Source of the DNA: Magnetospirillum molischianum DSM 120
GTDB lineage: Bacteria; Pseudomonadota; Alphaproteobacteria; Rhodospirillales; Magnetospirillaceae
Assembly: GCF_000294655.1 (NCBI RefSeq)
Contig: NZ_CAHP01000011.1
Span: 2,972-54,593 of the forward strand
Direction of reading: 5' to 3'
DNA length: 51,622 nt
Shown here: piece after piece, positions 17,541 through 24,002 of the stretch
Layout of the letters: every line of letters starts with the position of its first letter
Numbering within the stretch: the stretch's first letter is position 1
Program-made: the position numbers and the translations under genes
Notes under the pieces: generated by a model
What the model was told of the DNA's origin: nothing
What the model saw: only the letters and a program-made list of their open reading frames with translations
Database searches by the model: none

Positions 17541-18059
17541 ATGAGCGATCTCATTTTTCTCACCGGTCCGGTCCGCAGCGGCAAGAGCGCCCGAGCGGTC
17601 GATGTCGCCCGATCCTGGGGCGAGGCCGTGGCCTTCATCGCCTGTTACGCCGCAGACCCCAACGATGCCGAAATGGCGGCGCGGGTCTCGCGTCACCGTG
17701 CCGAACGTCCTGCCAGTTGGCGAACCCTGGAAGCCCCCGCCGATGTCCCGACCGCACTGGCGGCGCTGTCTCCTCGACCCTCGGGAGTACTGCTCGACAG
17801 CGTGGTGACCTGGGCCGCCGCCCGCTTCGACCGCGACGACGAATCGATTCTGGCCGAGTGGGACCGCCTGCTCGAATCCGCCCGCGCCGCGCCCTGGCCG
17901 ACCCTGATCGTTGCCGATGAAATCGGTTGGAGTCCGGTCCCGATGGATGCCGACCTGCGCCGCTTTCGCGATTTGTGCGGCTGGCTGGGCCAGCGCACCG
18001 GCGCCCTCGCCACCGAGGCATGGCTGATGGTCGCCGGTCTGCCGCTACGGCTGAAATGA
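17541..18059 (+). CDS. cobU: Adenosylcobinamide kinase / adenosylcobinamide-phosphate guanylyltransferase
   Basis: A 172-residue bifunctional enzyme of the cobalamin nucleotide-loop pathway: phosphorylates adenosylcobinamide and then transfers GMP to it. The P-loop GPVRSGKS is at 9-16; RHRAERP (His that takes GMP) and LIVADEIGWSPVP follow, all in family order. ATG at 17541 starts MSDLIFLTGP directly before the P-loop strand, as is usual; the frame is open upstream but that part is the bchE-cobU promoter region. Its stop overlaps the cobS start (ATGA). Also known as cobP. Confidence 0.95.
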   Translation: MSDLIFLTGPVRSGKSARAVDVARSWGEAVAFIACYAADPNDAEMAARVSRHRAERPASWRTLEAPADVPTALAALSPRPSGVLLDSVVTWAAARFDRDDESILAEWDRLLESARAAPWPTLIVADEIGWSPVPMDADLRRFRDLCGWLGQRTGALATEAWLMVAGLPLRLK

Positions 18060-18820
18060 GCACCGCCGCGATGCGCGAGTGGCGCGCACTGCTCGCCGCG
18101 CTGCTCTATTTCACCCGTCTGCCGCTGCCGATCCGCACCCCGCTGGAGGCGGATGACTGGCGGCGCGCAACCAGTTGGTGGCCGCTGGTCGGCATCGGTG
18201 TGGGGGCGGCAACCGGAGGCGTCCTGATCCTGGCCGGAGCGGCCCTCCCCCCCACCATCGCCGCCGGACTGTCTCTCGGATTAGGGCTTTTACTGACCGG
18301 AGCGCAACACGAGGACGGCTTTGCCGATTCCTGTGACGGCTTCGGAGGCGGCGGTCCAGACCGGGCGCGGGTATTGGAGATCATGCGCGATTCCCGCGTC
18401 GGCGCGTTTGCCGTGGTCGGGCTGATCGTACTGCTTGGCCTCAAATGGCTGGCGCTAGGCGAGATGCACGCCCCCTGGCTGCTGGCGGCTCCAATCGCCG
18501 CCGCCGCATTGTCACGCGCCGCCGCCGCCGCCCTAATGGCGGTATTGTCCTATGCCAGGACAGAGCCAAGCCGAGCCGCGCCGGTCACCAGCCGTTTGCG
18601 TGGCGGACGACTGGCTCTGCCGTTGCTGCTCGGTCTCCTGCCGTTGCTTGCCCTGCCCGCCGGGCCTGCCTTCGCCTGCGCGGGCGTGGCAATAACGGTA
18701 TGGGCGGTCGCGGCGGCGTGGCTGTCGCGCCGCCTGGGCGGCTATACCGGCGATTGCCTGGGAGCGACGCAACAAATCGCCGAAGTCGCTCTCCTGCTAA
18801 CCCTGGTGGCCTCCCTATGA
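18056..18820 (+). CDS. cobS: Adenosylcobinamide-GDP ribazoletransferase (cobalamin synthase)
   Basis: A 254-residue integral membrane enzyme that joins adenosylcobinamide-GDP to alpha-ribazole (phosphate), the final assembly step of cobalamin. Diagnostic motifs: FTRLPLP near the N-terminus, WWPLVG, the metal/substrate segment HEDGFADSCDGFGGG, MRDSRVGAFA, and the C-terminal RRLGGYTGDCLGATQQIAE. Multiple hydrophobic helices fill the rest. It overlaps cobU by 4 nt and cobC by 4 nt, so the three are translationally coupled. Also known as cobV. Confidence 0.95.
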   Translation: MSTAAMREWRALLAALLYFTRLPLPIRTPLEADDWRRATSWWPLVGIGVGAATGGVLILAGAALPPTIAAGLSLGLGLLLTGAQHEDGFADSCDGFGGGGPDRARVLEIMRDSRVGAFAVVGLIVLLGLKWLALGEMHAPWLLAAPIAAAALSRAAAAALMAVLSYARTEPSRAAPVTSRLRGGRLALPLLLGLLPLLALPAGPAFACAGVAITVWAVAAAWLSRRLGGYTGDCLGATQQIAEVALLLTLVASL

Positions 18821-19329
18821 TCCTGATTCGACACACCACACCGGCCGGAGCCGCCGGTGTGTGCTATGGACGGCTTGATCTTGCCCTGGCCGAGAGCTTT
18901 GAGGCCGAAGCCGAAGCCATCGCCGCCGCCTTGCCGCCCGGACCTTGGCGGTTGTTCTCCAGCCCGGCGACCCGCTGCCGCCGTCTGGCCGAACGACTGG
19001 GGCCGGCGGTGACTATTGACGAACGGCTCTCCGAACTGGATTTCGGTGCGTGGGAGGGGCTGCGCTGGGACGACATTCCGCCAGAACAGATGGAGCCGTG
19101 GGGCAAGAACTTCGTTACCGCCCCCCCACCCGGCGGTGAGAGCTTTACCGAACTGGCCGCCCGCGCTCGCGCCTTCGCAGCCGAAATCGTCGCCCAGCCC
19201 GACACCGTGGAAACGGTGGCGGTGACCCATTCCGGGGTGATCCGCGCCCTGCTGACGGCAGCGAGAGGCATGAGTCTGGCCGAGGCCTTCACCCTTGAGG
19301 TTCCATTCGGCAGCATCCACCGAATTTAA
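18817..19329 (+). CDS. cobC: Histidine phosphatase, alpha-ribazole phosphatase type
   Basis: A 170-residue phosphoglycerate-mutase-like phosphatase. The catalytic RH motif is at LIRHTTP near the N-terminus; ELDFGAWEGLRWDDIP, the PPGGESFTELAARA acid/base segment and VTHSGVIRALL with the second catalytic His follow. By family and by its place behind cobU-cobS it dephosphorylates alpha-ribazole 5'-phosphate or adenosylcobalamin 5'-phosphate. The short version lacks the lid insertion of large phosphatases. Overlaps cobS by 4 nt and ends the operon. Confidence 0.88.
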   Translation: MILIRHTTPAGAAGVCYGRLDLALAESFEAEAEAIAAALPPGPWRLFSSPATRCRRLAERLGPAVTIDERLSELDFGAWEGLRWDDIPPEQMEPWGKNFVTAPPPGGESFTELAARARAFAAEIVAQPDTVETVAVTHSGVIRALLTAARGMSLAEAFTLEVPFGSIHRI

Positions 19330-19446
19330 ACGCCGCCAGTCCCATCGGACGTTCACTCTGTCCGCTTTATTCGCTTCGCCCGGTTTTTGACCCGGCCCCT
19401 TGCGAAAATGGAGACCCGTCCCCATCCTGATGAGGGCGACATGGCG

Positions 19447-19475
19447 TTGTTTCGTCGGGCGGTCCCTGCTATACC
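19447..19475 (+). promoter_or_regulatory. Candidate purC promoter
   Basis: TTGTTT at 19447 and TATACC at 19470 are separated by 17 bp, about 90 nt upstream of the purC start. Judged by eye only. Confidence 0.35.
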
Positions 19476-19562
19476 AAGCCTCGATTGATCGACGGAGAGG
19501 TTGACCGATCCCTTTCCCCGTCGCCACGCGCCAAGGGCGCACCCACACCCGGATATCTTTTC

Positions 19563-20327
19563 ATGGCCAGACGCAGACAGATTTACGAGGGCAAGGCCAA
19601 GGTCCTGTTCGAAGGACCCGAGCCCGGAACCCTGGTTCAGTACTTCAAGGACGATGCCACCGCCTTCAATAATCAGAAGCGGGGAACCATCACCGGCAAG
19701 GGTGTTCTGAACAACCGCATTTCCGAATATCTGATGCTGCGCCTGGGCGAAATCGGGATTCCCACCCACTTCGTCCGCCGCCTCAACATGCGCGAGCAGT
19801 TGGTCCGCGAAGTCGAGATCATCCCGCTTGAGGTGGTAATCCGCAACGTCGCCGCCGGTTCTCTGGCCACCCGCTTCGGCTTGACCGAAGGCACGCCCCT
19901 GCCGCGCTCGATCGTCGAGTACTACTTTAAGTCCGACGCGCTGGGCGACCCGATGGTCTCCGAGGAACACATCACCGCGTTCGGCTGGGCCAACACCCAG
20001 GATCTCGACGAGATCATGTCGCTGGCGCTGCGCATCAACGACTTCTTGTCCGGGCTTCTCCTGGGCGTCGGCATCCGTCTGGTCGATTTCAAGATCGAGT
20101 TCGGCCGTCTCTACAACGGCGACGACATGCAGATCGTTCTGGCCGATGAGATCAGCCCCGATTCCTGCCGCCTGTGGGACATCCACACCGGCGACAAGAT
20201 GGATAAAGACCGCTTCCGCCGCGATCTCGGCGGGGTCGAGGAAGCCTATCAGGAAGTGGCGCGCCGTCTCGGCATCCTGCCCGAAGGCGGTCCTCGCGAT
20301 CTCAAGGGCCCCCAGACAATGCAGTGA
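19563..20327 (+). CDS. purC: SAICAR synthetase (phosphoribosylaminoimidazole-succinocarboxamide synthase)
   Basis: Joins CAIR and aspartate in purine synthesis using ATP. The 254 residues show [66 protein letters not shown] and [21 protein letters not shown], the full SAICAR synthetase pattern. ATG at 19563 is the family start; the upstream in-frame extension covers the leader. It is followed 76 nt later by purS, the standard alphaproteobacterial order, but purQ and purL do not follow here. Confidence 0.96.
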   Translation: MARRRQIYEGKAKVLFEGPEPGTLVQYFKDDATAFNNQKRGTITGKGVLNNRISEYLMLRLGEIGIPTHFVRRLNMREQLVREVEIIPLEVVIRNVAAGSLATRFGLTEGTPLPRSIVEYYFKSDALGDPMVSEEHITAFGWANTQDLDEIMSLALRINDFLSGLLLGVGIRLVDFKIEFGRLYNGDDMQIVLADEISPDSCRLWDIHTGDKMDKDRFRRDLGGVEEAYQEVARRLGILPEGGPRDLKGPQTMQ

Positions 20328-20403
20328 CCGGAGCGAGCGGGGGGCTCCCGATAGCTCCCCGCCCCTCCTTCCCTCCCTGTTCCAGCAAGCGGATGACCCA
20401 GAC

Positions 20404-20646
20404 GTGAAAGCCAAAGTCCTCGTAACCCTCAAGACCGGTGTCCTCGATCCCCAGGGCAAGGCCGTCCAGCACGCGCTGGCCGCGCTCGGCTTTTTCGGCG
20501 TCAACGACGTCCGCCAAGGCAAGTTGATCGAACTCGACATCGATGAAACCGATCCCGCCAAAGCCCGCGAATCGGTCGAGACCATGTGCCGCAGCCTGCT
20601 CGCCAACACAGTGATCGAGAATTACACTATCGATCTGGCGGACTAA
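20404..20646 (+). CDS. purS: Phosphoribosylformylglycinamidine synthase subunit PurS
   Basis: An 80-residue subunit that joins PurL and PurQ in the fourth step of purine synthesis. The chain reads VKAKVLVTLKTGVLDPQGKAV, then GVNDVRQGKLIELDID and TVIENYTIDL, matching PurS end to end. GTG at 20404 is the start that gives the exact family length; the frame is open upstream within purC's tail but not family-like. purQ and purL, its partners, are normally next but are absent here, so they must lie elsewhere. Confidence 0.93.
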   Translation: MKAKVLVTLKTGVLDPQGKAVQHALAALGFFGVNDVRQGKLIELDIDETDPAKARESVETMCRSLLANTVIENYTIDLAD

Positions 20647-20651
20647 GGGAC

Positions 20652-21464
20652 ATGGCGCTGAAAGCGCTTCCGTTGCTATGCCTTTTGCTGCTCCCAACCG
20701 CCGCTTTGGCGGGGGAGCAGCATCCCGCATCGCAGCCATCCAGTGTCGAAAAGCTCGTTGACGACGTTGTTGGTGGCGTCGGTGATTTTTTAAACGTGCT
20801 TGCTGGACCGCCGCTTTCAAGCCCCGATCCACTGCTTAATCTGCCGACACCGCCCGAGCCGACACGACCGGCCCCGCCTCCGGTTGCCGCAACGCCGCAG
20901 CCAGCTCCCGCCGAAGCCGTGATCGCACCGCCCAATGCCGTTCCGACGGTCGTGGAGCCGACGCACCAAGCCGTTCCGATGGCTCCGACGCCGCTGATGA
21001 AGCCACCTGCGGCCGCGCCCAAACCGTCTTTACCGCCGCCGCCGCTACCCGTGGCAAGACCGGCTGCTCCCCCCCTTCCCGTGCCACCGCCTCCCCCGCG
21101 CGCGCCTCTCCCCCTCGTCGCTCCGCCTGCGGCTCCTGCTCCGGTGGTTCAGACTGCGCCCGTGGCTCCGGCTCCAGTAGTTCAGACTCCGCCTGTCGCT
21201 CCGGCTCCGGTGGTTCAGACTCCACCTGCGGCCCCGGCTCCAGTAGTTCAGACTCCGCCTGTGGCCCCGGCTCCAGTAGTTCAGACGCCGCCTGTGGCCC
21301 CGGCCCCGGTGGTTCTGTCGCCGCAAACACCTCCCGCCGCCGCGACGACCGAATCAGCACCACCGCCGACCACCCGGCCTACCACGCCGACGCCCGGATG
21401 CGGCGCGCGTGCCGCCGCGACCGCCACCGTCGAACAGATGAACCGTCTGTCCCGCTGCCGGTAA
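20652..21464 (+). CDS. Secreted proline-rich repeat protein, unrecognised
   Basis: I do not recognise this 270-residue protein. It starts with a signal peptide (MALKALPLLCLLLLPTAALA, probable cleavage before GEQHP). A short helical segment (VEKLVDDVVGGVGDFLNVL) is followed by about 170 residues of Pro/Ala/Val-rich sequence that includes five exact-length 11-residue units PAPVVQTPPVA and a partial sixth. The last 20 residues (GCGARAAATATVEQMNRLSRCR region) have two Cys that might form a disulphide. It would be an extended, unfolded periplasmic or envelope-spanning protein. It begins 5 nt after purS on the same strand, so it is probably co-transcribed with purC-purS, which is unexpected. Codon use resembles its neighbours. 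Confidence 0.7.
   Translation: MALKALPLLCLLLLPTAALAGEQHPASQPSSVEKLVDDVVGGVGDFLNVLAGPPLSSPDPLLNLPTPPEPTRPAPPPVAATPQPAPAEAVIAPPNAVPTVVEPTHQAVPMAPTPLMKPPAAAPKPSLPPPPLPVARPAAPPLPVPPPPPRAPLPLVAPPAAPAPVVQTAPVAPAPVVQTPPVAPAPVVQTPPAAPAPVVQTPPVAPAPVVQTPPVAPAPVVLSPQTPPAAATTESAPPPTTRPTTPTPGCGARAAATATVEQMNRLSRCR
21135..21320 (+). repeat. 33-bp tandem minisatellite inside the proline-rich gene
   Basis: Five in-frame 33-bp units encoding PAPVVQT(P/A)P(V/A)A plus a partial unit. Third positions alternate between units (CCGGTGGTT against CCAGTAGTT), so the array arose by unequal duplication of two-unit blocks and copy number is likely to vary between strains. Confidence 0.85.
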
Positions 21465-21478
21465 AAGAACCTCGTTAA

Positions 21479-21504
21479 GGCGTGGGGCGCACAAGCCCCA
21501 CGCC
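21479..21504. terminator. Hairpin between convergent genes
   Basis: GGCGTGGGGC-N6-GCCCCACGCC, 10 perfect GC-rich pairs, lies between the proline-rich gene and pfkA, which converge. No U-run, so termination would be Rho-assisted or weak. Confidence 0.55.
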
Positions 21505-21523
21505 GAACCGAGCAGACCGGATC

Positions 21524-22615
21524 TTAGGCCGGCATTTCTCCGATATAGATACCCAAACCACGCGCGGTCTGCGCCAGAGTGCCGAACGGATCGACGGCAC
21601 GGGTAATATTGGCGACATCGGTGATCGGCACATCGACCACTTGCCCATGTTGCCACGCCACGACCCGCCCCAGGCGTCCCGACGAGATAAGATCGACGGC
21701 ATGGACACCGAAGGCCGAGGCGATAACGCGGTCGCGCATCGACGGCACGCCACCGCGTTGAACGTGACCGAGAACGGTGACACGAGTTTCGGCATCAACC
21801 AGATCGGCCAGACGTGCCCCCAAATATTGGCCAATGCCGCCATAGCGGGCTTCGCCGCCGCTCTGAACCTTGGTAATCGATTCTCCGGTTTCAGTTCGGC
21901 AGCCCTCGGCCACCACCATCAGAGCGTGGTTGCGGCCCTCGGCGCGAACGTCATCGATCTTGTTGGCGATCCCCTCCAGCGTATAGGGCAGTTCAGGGAT
22001 CAGGATCACATCGGCACCCCCGGCGACACCGGCATTGATGGCGATATGGCCGACGTCACGGCCCATCACCTCCAAAATCATCACGCGATGATGACTGGCG
22101 GCGGTGGGGGCAAGACGGTCGATCGCCTCGCCCGCGACGTCGAGCGCGGTGGAAAAGCCGATCGCGTAATCGGTCTGGGCGACATCATTGTCGATCGTCT
22201 TGGGAATCCCGACCATCGGGATACCGCCCTGGCGGCACAGTTGGTTGAGGATACGCATCGAGCCGTCGCCGCCAATCACAACCAGCGCCTCGATCCCCAG
22301 TTCGCGGTAGCCCTCGACAAACTCGGATGAGCGGTCGCGAAAGGTTCCATCGGGCATCGGATAGTGAAACGGGTCGCCTTTGTTGATGGTTCCCAGGATC
22401 GTTCCACCCAGCCGCAACATATCGCCCGTGACAAGGGAAAGATCAAACTCGACAAAATCCAACGGGCGCTCCATCAGGCCCATACTGCCGTCACGGATAC
22501 CAAAAACTCGCCAGCCGTAATTTCGAATCGCACGATGCACAACTGCTCGCAACGCGGCGTTGAGACCGGCGCAATCACCGCCGCTGGTCAGGATGCCAAT
22601 TCGTTTGGTCGCCAT
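21524..22615 (-). CDS. pfkA: 6-phosphofructokinase family enzyme (ATP or PPi donor unclear)
   Basis: Phosphorylates fructose 6-phosphate to the 1,6-bisphosphate in glycolysis; PPi-type enzymes run reversibly. 363 residues with ILTSGGDCAGLN, IGGDGSMRIL (115-124), GIPKTIDND (catalytic TIDND), MGRDVGHIA and LGHVQRGG. At the two donor-discriminating sites, the residue equal to E. coli Gly104 is Gly118 (ATP-like), while the one equal to Gly124 is Lys139 (PPi-like or the long ATP clade). The phosphoryl donor therefore cannot be fixed from sequence. ATG at 22615 is the family start (MATKRIGILTSGGD). It diverges from the DUF465-folK-folB operon. Confidence 0.9.
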   Translation of the reverse strand: MATKRIGILTSGGDCAGLNAALRAVVHRAIRNYGWRVFGIRDGSMGLMERPLDFVEFDLSLVTGDMLRLGGTILGTINKGDPFHYPMPDGTFRDRSSEFVEGYRELGIEALVVIGGDGSMRILNQLCRQGGIPMVGIPKTIDNDVAQTDYAIGFSTALDVAGEAIDRLAPTAASHHRVMILEVMGRDVGHIAINAGVAGGADVILIPELPYTLEGIANKIDDVRAEGRNHALMVVAEGCRTETGESITKVQSGGEARYGGIGQYLGARLADLVDAETRVTVLGHVQRGGVPSMRDRVIASAFGVHAVDLISSGRLGRVVAWQHGQVVDVPITDVANITRAVDPFGTLAQTARGLGIYIGEMPA

Positions 22616-22707
22616 TCCGCTCGCTCCCTAAAGGCTTGACCTTACCCATACCGTTTCCAACCAAGTTCTGCTACCGTCTAGGCTGGTTTTAACGGTGTCA
22701 TCCTGTC

Positions 22708-22914
22708 ATGAACGACGACATTCTCGAAGACGTGCGGCGACGGCTTGCCGAATTAAAATCCGAACATCGACGCTTCGACGATCTAATCGCGCAGGCGGCG
22801 GAGGAATTGCCGTTCGATCAGTTGCGGTTGCAACGGCTCAAGAAACGCAAACTGGCGTTGAAGGACGAAATCGCCGGACTGGAAAACTCTCTGATCCCGG
22901 ATATCATTGCCTGA
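22708..22914 (+). CDS. DUF465 (YdcH-like) small coiled-coil protein
   Basis: A 68-residue helical protein with the family pattern LKSEHRRFDDLI and LQRLKKRKLALKDEI, a short antiparallel coiled coil. Function is unknown. The ATG at 22708 lacks a strong ribosome-binding site. It is separated by 1 nt from folK and so is the first gene of a three-gene operon with folK and folB. Confidence 0.85.
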   Translation: MNDDILEDVRRRLAELKSEHRRFDDLIAQAAEELPFDQLRLQRLKKRKLALKDEIAGLENSLIPDIIA

Positions 22915-22915
22915 T

Positions 22916-23437
22916 ATGATTTTTCGTACCGTCCATCTTGGCCTGGGAACCAATCTCGGCGACCGGGCCGCCAATCTTAGCGCGGCGCTGGGCGCACTGG
23001 CGGGTATCGTCACGCTTGGCGACCAATCATCGGTGTGGGAAACGGCACCGATGCACGTCCTCGACCAGCCGGCCTTTCTCAACATGGCGGTCGCGGCCAC
23101 GACGGATTTGGAGCCTCTCGAACTCCTGACCCGGATCAAGGCGATCGAGACCCGGCTGGGTCGGGTCGCCTCGGTTCGGTTCGGGCCGCGCCTGATCGAT
23201 ATCGACATCCTGGCGTTGGGGGAGGAAACCATCGAAAGCGAGATCCTCACCCTTCCCCACCCTCGCTTGTGTGAACGACGGTTCGTTTTGGCGCCGCTGG
23301 CCGAAATCGCCCTCGGCCTAGTCGTCTCCGGCCGTACCGTCGCAGCGCTGCTAACCCGCCTGCCCGCCGAAGGCGACACGGCTCGCTGCGTGGGAACGCT
23401 GGATTCGCTTGCGCCGAACTTGGCCGACGCGCTATGA
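22916..23437 (+). CDS. folK: 2-amino-4-hydroxy-6-hydroxymethyldihydropteridine pyrophosphokinase
   Basis: Transfers pyrophosphate from ATP to the pterin in folate synthesis. The 173 residues show VHLGLGTNLGDRAANL, SVWETAPMHVLDQPAFLNMA, the signature RFGPRLIDIDIL (metal- and ATP-binding Asp residues) and LPHPRLCERRFVLAPLAEIA. ATG at 22916 starts 1 nt after the DUF465 stop; a TTG 9 nt upstream overlaps that gene and is less likely. Overlaps folB by 4 nt (ATGA). Confidence 0.94.
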   Translation: MIFRTVHLGLGTNLGDRAANLSAALGALAGIVTLGDQSSVWETAPMHVLDQPAFLNMAVAATTDLEPLELLTRIKAIETRLGRVASVRFGPRLIDIDILALGEETIESEILTLPHPRLCERRFVLAPLAEIALGLVVSGRTVAALLTRLPAEGDTARCVGTLDSLAPNLADAL

Positions 23438-23898
23438 CCTCGCGTCCCGGCCATCCCGGCCGAGGAGAGGACCGGCCTAACGTGACCTTCCAGTGCAGCC
23501 CTGTTGAGTCCCATCCCGCCACGACCCCGGCGCGATGCCTGTACCGCATTCTTGTGCGTGACCTGATGCTGAAATGTTCGATCGGTATCTACGAACATGA
23601 GCGGTTGGCACCGCAGCGTGTGCGGATCAATGTCGATATGAGCGTGCTGGAACAAGCCGCTGGACCGGCTAACGACGACATTGCCAACGTCCTGTCTTAT
23701 GAGGACGTGATCGAAGGAATCCGCCGCCTGTTGGCAGAGGGGCACATCAATCTGGTCGAGACCCTGGCAGAGAAGATCGCCAGCCTGTGTCTTGAGGATG
23801 AGCGGGTTGAAATGGCCCGTGTCCGAGTTGAAAAGCCTGACGTCTATGCCGAAGCGGCTTCGGTCGGCATCGAGATCGAACGCTACCGCGCCCGCTGA
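23434..23898 (+). CDS. folB: Dihydroneopterin aldolase
   Basis: Splits dihydroneopterin to the hydroxymethyl pterin used by FolK. 154 residues. The catalytic core runs from YRILVRDLMLKCSIGIYEHER, through NVLSYEDVIEGI, to INLVETLAEKIASLCL with the family's catalytic Glu and Lys, and ends VEKPDVYAEAASVGIEIER. The first 35 residues are not family-like; the ATG overlapping the folK stop is used because of the coupling, but a later start such as GTG 23481 would also give a complete enzyme. Functionally adjacent steps of one pathway are thus coupled in one operon. Confidence 0.92.
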   Translation: MTSRPGHPGRGEDRPNVTFQCSPVESHPATTPARCLYRILVRDLMLKCSIGIYEHERLAPQRVRINVDMSVLEQAAGPANDDIANVLSYEDVIEGIRRLLAEGHINLVETLAEKIASLCLEDERVEMARVRVEKPDVYAEAASVGIEIERYRAR

Positions 23899-23946
23899 TC
23901 CCTGTCCTGCCGCACCCTTCGGTAGCTCTCAATCCTGGAGCGTGGT

Positions 23947-23988
23947 GGTGCGTCCTTGAGCTGTCGATGACACGGCCAAGGACGCACC
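23947..23988. terminator. Inverted repeat between convergent folB and kinase genes
   Basis: GGTGCGTCCTTG and CAAGGACGCACC form a perfect 12-bp stem with an 18-nt loop, between convergent genes. It lacks a clear U-run. Likely a shared terminator or 3'-end stabiliser. Confidence 0.55.
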
Positions 23989-24002
23989 GATAAAGCCGAA
24001 CG

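Noticed and set aside
19353-20609. 418-codon ORF opposite purC and purS
   Set aside because: purC and purS are certain in the other strand; no family features here.
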